Source: Lottia gigantea
Taxonomy: Eukaryota; Mollusca; Gastropoda; Lottiidae
Assembly (NCBI RefSeq): GCF_000327385.1
Contig: NW_008709380.1
Span: 696,911-760,910, forward strand
Reading direction: 5' to 3'
Length of the DNA: 64,000 nt
Under the pieces are notes generated by a model. It did not search any database. It was not told the origin of the DNA and saw only the letters and a list, made by a program, of their open reading frames with translations. The position numbers were made by a program, and so were the translations under genes. Every line of letters starts with the position of its first letter. The stretch's first letter is position 1. Shown here piece after piece: positions 60,177 through 64,000 of this stretch.

Positions 60177-63100
60177 TAGTAACTGAATCAATAAATGCGG
60201 CTACAGCACTGACATCAGTATAAACACCAGCGTTTCCAGCTATAGCACAGCCATCACCATAAGATACAATACCATACTGTACATATTGACCATTTACTGG
60301 ACAGAATAATGGACCACCTGAATCCCCCTGCAATGGATTGTATTAAACGATTCAACAAATTAATGATTAGTGAATGAATTAGTGCTGACGATGACAAATA
60401 CTGACATAATTTTTGGTGATGATTCTCCTGCTGTTGATGCTGATGCAGCTTCTGATTTATGATGATGATTATCATCATGATTGATGGTTGATTGATGCTG
60501 ATTGATAATGATCTTCATGAATGTACCAATATCATAAATCCTACCTGACAACTATCAGCTCCTCCTGCAGGTCGACCAGCACAGATCTGTACATTAGGGT
60601 TTGTGGGTGTGGTATTGGGGAATTGTGAACTGGTGCAGAGTTGTCCATTGTAGGTTGGTACGTTTACTTCTTGTAATATGGGGGATGTCTGACCACCATC
60701 TGGAAAAATGAAGACCTTATAGACTTTATGTCTGTAAATAGAGTTGGGCTACAACAAAAGGAAAAACCTTTTTCGTTACAAAGCTGTGGCACGTCAATAT
60801 TCAATGTGTTCCCGTTTTATCACTTCTACTCTTCTTATTGATGCTTGAGAGTATTGCAGTTTTAATTGTGAGATTTCAATAGTTGAAGGCTTTTAAGTAA
60901 ATTACATTGTAACTTAATTTGGTTACTTACATGATGTAGTTCCCCAACCAAGAACTGTACACTGAGCATTATCAAGAGCTGAACTATCACCAACTTCCGG
61001 TAGACACACTGGCTGAACACAATCATTGAATGTTAATGGTTTATCCAGAGTTAGGATGGCAATATCGTTTTCTGAAATAAACAAAGGTCGCAAGCTAATT
61101 TTTTCATCTTAATATCTACATTACGAAACTATAGACCTTGTAAAGGAACCAAAATATTCATCCATTTTCGAAAAGTTGAAAAAACTTTTGCCGTACCTGC
61201 AGAATCTGGTGGAGTTACTTTATAATCTGGATGAACATCTATTTTTGACACACCAAATACTTGATCTTGTGCTTCCTTTATCTGATAGTTATATTCCCCT
61301 ACATTTACTTCAATATCAGATGGTTTCAGTGACCTGTGGTGAGAGAAAATTACATTTTAAATAGTTTTCAAAACAGAAATACAGAGATATTAGCATCAAA
61401 TCTTCTACAATGAACAGGAATGGATTCCAATGACCATCTCAGACGGTAAGCTTTTTCCTTTCAAAAACTAACTGCGACTTACTGGATTCACGGTGAAAGA
61501 TTCTTCTAATCTTATAAATATTTACAAGGATTTTAACTTACGATACACAATGACCTGCTGTCATAACATGTGTCTCATCAATAATGGAGCCACTGCATAA
61601 ATTGCTTCCCACTTGCAGTCGCACCATCCATGGGAACTCGCAAAGCTCGGTATTTACACCACCAACAATACGGAACTGTCTCAGTGTTTTCGTGAAACTT
61701 GCATATTTAGACGCCGGGTTTTTGGTACTAATACCACATTCTGGAACGAAACATTGGTAACATGTGACATTGGATTCAGAGAAGTCACCACATCATTTTG
61801 AGAAATGTATTTCAAGCATACTGATGTGTTGTATGACCATGACACTTCACTTACTTTTTGGGGCCTCCGTTGTGGTTGTCGTTGGTTGAGTTGTAGTTAC
61901 TTCAACCGGCTGTGGCTGAGGATTTGGTCCAACAAGTGGCTGAGCCTGGCAACATTGGCTCCAAAGTTGTGTTGTGAAGTAAGTGCTGCTGCAGATTGGA
62001 GACATCTGAAGTCTTTTGATGTATTCACAATAGAAATGTCCTTGTATACTTCCACATGCTGTAAGAAGAATAGAAAATATAGAAAGATTGATTCAACATC
62101 CAAACAATTTGTCCAGTTAATGGATTTTATGTCTGAGATAAGTGCTGAAAGGCGGTCTGTCCAACACCTTCCACATTTCATGCCTACATCAAACTTCACT
62201 GCACTCACGGGGCTAATCGCATAATTATTATAATTAGACATCCTTCTTAAGGATTCTTATTTCCGTCAAGATATAATTATGATCATCATCCATCCTTCTT
62301 AGGGATTCTTATTTCTGTCAGGATATGATTATGATCATCAGCCTTCCTTCTTAAGGATTCTTATTTCCGTCAAGATATAATTATGATCATCAGCCATCCT
62401 TCTTAGGGATTCTTATTTCTGTCAAGATATGATTATGATCATCAGCCATCCTTCTTAAGGATTCTTATTTCCGTCAAGATATAATTATGATCATCAGCCA
62501 TCCTTCTTAAGGATTCTTATTTCTGTCAAGATCTTATGTTATAATACAATCTAATTTTCTACTATAAACCTAGTGGCCATACCAGTACCAAACAAAATGA
62601 AAAATACTCACAATTGTGTACCATTCCACTGGAACTGCTTCTGATGTACCGTACATCAGTGTTCCTGATCTGTTTCATTAGGTTATACGTTTGCTCGATG
62701 TCACCTGGTTCTCCAATACGGTTCAGGGTAATACGAAGTACTTCTTTTACAACATCAGCAGCATTGTAGTTCCTTGTTGTTCTCATCATTTGGAAGGTTA
62801 CTCTTGTAGTATCTTTAAGAAGCTGCGATCTTTCAGTTGATGCGTAATATGGGTATAATCCATAATAAACTCCTCGAATTATTGAATAAGCCGTCCACAT
62901 GGATGATCGGTAATGAACGTGTGGAATCTGCTGGACATAGAAGTTAATGTTTGGGGAACCATTGAAACTGGGATCAAACCATGTATTGGATATAACGTTA
63001 CAGACGTAGTTGTTGTAGAAGTAGAATGGTAGGGAGGATACCATATTGAATACAGTTTGTGGTGACGCTGGTACTACTGGTACTGGTTGTCTGTATATTG

Positions 63101-63317
63101 GTCTTTTATAAACTGGTTGTCTGTACACTGGTGGGCGGTACAGTGGTCTACGTCCTGGTCGGTACAATGGTCTTGAATATATAACCCTTGGAGGTCCGCG
63201 CATTGGTCTTCCATACATTGAGCGACTTTGACTACCAAATGAATATGGATTGGCATCGCTTTGATACAATATTTCCAAAAGAAACAGAAGCCATAATCCT
63301 GCAGTGAGTTTCCACAT
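60172..63317 (-). CDS. Modular secreted trypsin-like serine protease, upstream tandem copy (7 exons)
   Basis: Coding exons, 5' to 3' on the minus strand: 63317-62612, 62058-61855, 61740-61542, 61333-61197, 61071-60931, 60699-60545, 60327-60172. All join in frame (intron phases 1,1,2,1,1,0) to give 565 aa. The ATG at 63317 is chosen because a signal peptide (about residues 1-22) follows directly and A is at -3. Residues ~30-85 are Tyr/Arg/Pro-rich with repeated YRxP-like steps. Residues ~88-235 form a domain I do not recognise, with YFYNNYVCN and QLLKD blocks shared with the neighbouring paralogue. A Cys-rich module (237-273, ending CC) and a Pro/Thr linker follow. The S1A domain starts after Arg327 (IVGG). 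His367 (TAGHC), Asp418 (NDIAIL) and Ser517 (GDSGG) form the triad, and Asp511 six residues before Ser indicates trypsin-like Arg/Lys specificity. Cys305 probably pairs with the Cys of VQPVCLP, tethering the prodomain after activation. It is predicted to be a secreted zymogen; the substrate is unknown. Confidence 0.88.
60360..60530. repeat. Cryptically simple TGATG/TGCTGA-rich tract in the last intron of the upstream protease gene
   Basis: This intron stretch is dense in gatgatgatt, tgctgatt and ttgatgctgat steps without a fixed unit. It lies between exons 6 and 7. Open frames across it on the minus strand (His/Gln-rich) are composition artefacts. Confidence 0.55.
62239..62533. repeat. 52-bp tandem repeat, about 5.7 copies, in intron 1 of the upstream protease gene
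   Basis: Copies start near 62239, 62291, 62343, 62395, 62447 and 62499 (the last is partial). Three diagnostic sites switch together: type A has ttaagga, ttccgt and tataatt; type B has ttaggga, ttctgt and tatgatt. The order is A, B, A, B, A, then a hybrid, so the array looks built from a 104-bp dimer. The array ends close before the donor side of exon 1 (62612). Confidence 0.92.
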
Positions 63318-64000
63318 CTTTGAAGATCTTCTTCTGTTGGGCTGGAATGCCAAAATGAATTTGAAAAGCTTTGACGAAGAGTTTTACAGATGTAGGAAAA
63401 GAAGTCGGTATTTTTTCATCATGTTCGGTTTGTTATAATTGTCACTGTAAAAACAATGATAATTTTTATTGTTCGAGAAAAACGTTTTATTGATAACAAA
63501 TGGCGTCATTCGCCTTAAAAATAATATTTTGGGTTCTACTTTTTGTTGGATCGATTTTGGGATTGGGGAGGTCATTCAGTGGTTAAGTACTTATTCGTCA
63601 GAAATATTAACTGTATTATCGTTTCATTGCGACTTTGATAATACCAACCTGAAGCGAAAAGCAGTGGTCTGTCTAGATAGTTACAGTTTTTTCTACCAGC
63701 AGGTTTAGTCTCACCATTCTTGAATCTATGAATGCTCCTAAACAAGTACTTTACAGGCTTCATTTAGAAATAATCTGGTTTTAAACTGAAAATTAATCTG
63801 AGAGAAATCTAGTGAAGTTTTAAAAAAGGTTGAAGACATTACGTAAAACAGTATTCATCTGTTAATTCTGATCACAATCGGGTGCACAAATATAGGGTAT
63901 AAAACTCCATTTCAATTGACACGGTTTACAGTGTAAGCTATTGCCATGGCATGGGCTATTAAGCATAGTGACCAGACTCATGAATTATAGATAGACTCTT
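63318..64000. other. Upstream flank of the first protease gene
   Basis: It should contain the 5' leader and promoter of the minus-strand protease gene, but no clear TATA element is seen within 150 bp of its ATG. A plus-strand tataaaa near 63898 has no gene attached inside the window. Confidence 0.4.

Noticed and set aside
61805-62224. 139-codon plus-strand frame
   Set aside because: It is the antisense shadow of exon 2 of the upstream protease gene.
62239-62533. Regular repeats considered as a CRISPR array
   Set aside because: The units are contiguous with no unique spacers, in a eukaryotic intron; this is an ordinary satellite.
63888-63990. Plus-strand TATA-like box followed by a short ATG frame
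   Set aside because: The frame is only 14 codons and no exon continues within the window.

Overview
The window is AT-rich metazoan DNA, roughly two thirds A+T by eye. Its genes are split by GT-AG introns, separated by long non-coding tracts, and carry extracellular domains typical of invertebrates: spondin-N/TSP1, peritrophin-type chitin-binding and S1A serine protease. The combination, and a two-domain chitin-binding protein with a Thr/Ser-rich tail, suggests a lophotrochozoan, perhaps a mollusc. That placement is an inference from gene content only.

All supported genes lie on the minus strand. Reading from high to low coordinates they are: (1) 63317-60172, a 7-exon secreted modular trypsin-like protease (565 aa deduced); (2) 59511-56612, its tandem paralogue (527 aa deduced) with the same exon number and intron phases; (3) 53084-45560, a 4-exon spondin-2/mindin-like protein (574 aa deduced) with an unusually long linker between spondin-N and a single TSP1 repeat; (4) 34998-33906, the last three recognised exons of a chitin-binding type-2 protein whose 5' end was not found. 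A possible terminal exon at 28829-28641 and an orphan reading frame at 13636-13376 are weak candidates. Every recognised product appears secreted or extracellular, so this stretch may contribute to extracellular matrix, cuticle or shell biology, or to immune and digestive proteolysis.

The first 28 kb, 29-33.9 kb, 35-45.5 kb and 53.3-56.6 kb show no supportable gene. They hold tandem repeats (34-bp units at 4.9 kb, decayed arrays at 15 and 25 kb), two imperfect inverted repeats that look like foldback/MITE relics or long hairpins (17.7 and 29.7 kb), and scattered short duplications. The 5.2-kb first intron of the spondin gene contains a fragment of a LINE reverse transcriptase and a tRNA-like SINE relic. 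The first intron of the upstream protease gene carries a 52-bp satellite with an alternating two-unit pattern.

The most notable item is the protease pair. Each has a signal peptide, a Tyr/Pro/Arg/Gln-rich stretch, an unrecognised ~130-residue domain, a short Cys-rich ShK-like module, a Thr/Pro linker and a complete trypsin domain. No splice model was tested against transcripts; exon ends were read by eye from splice signals, frame and paralogue agreement.
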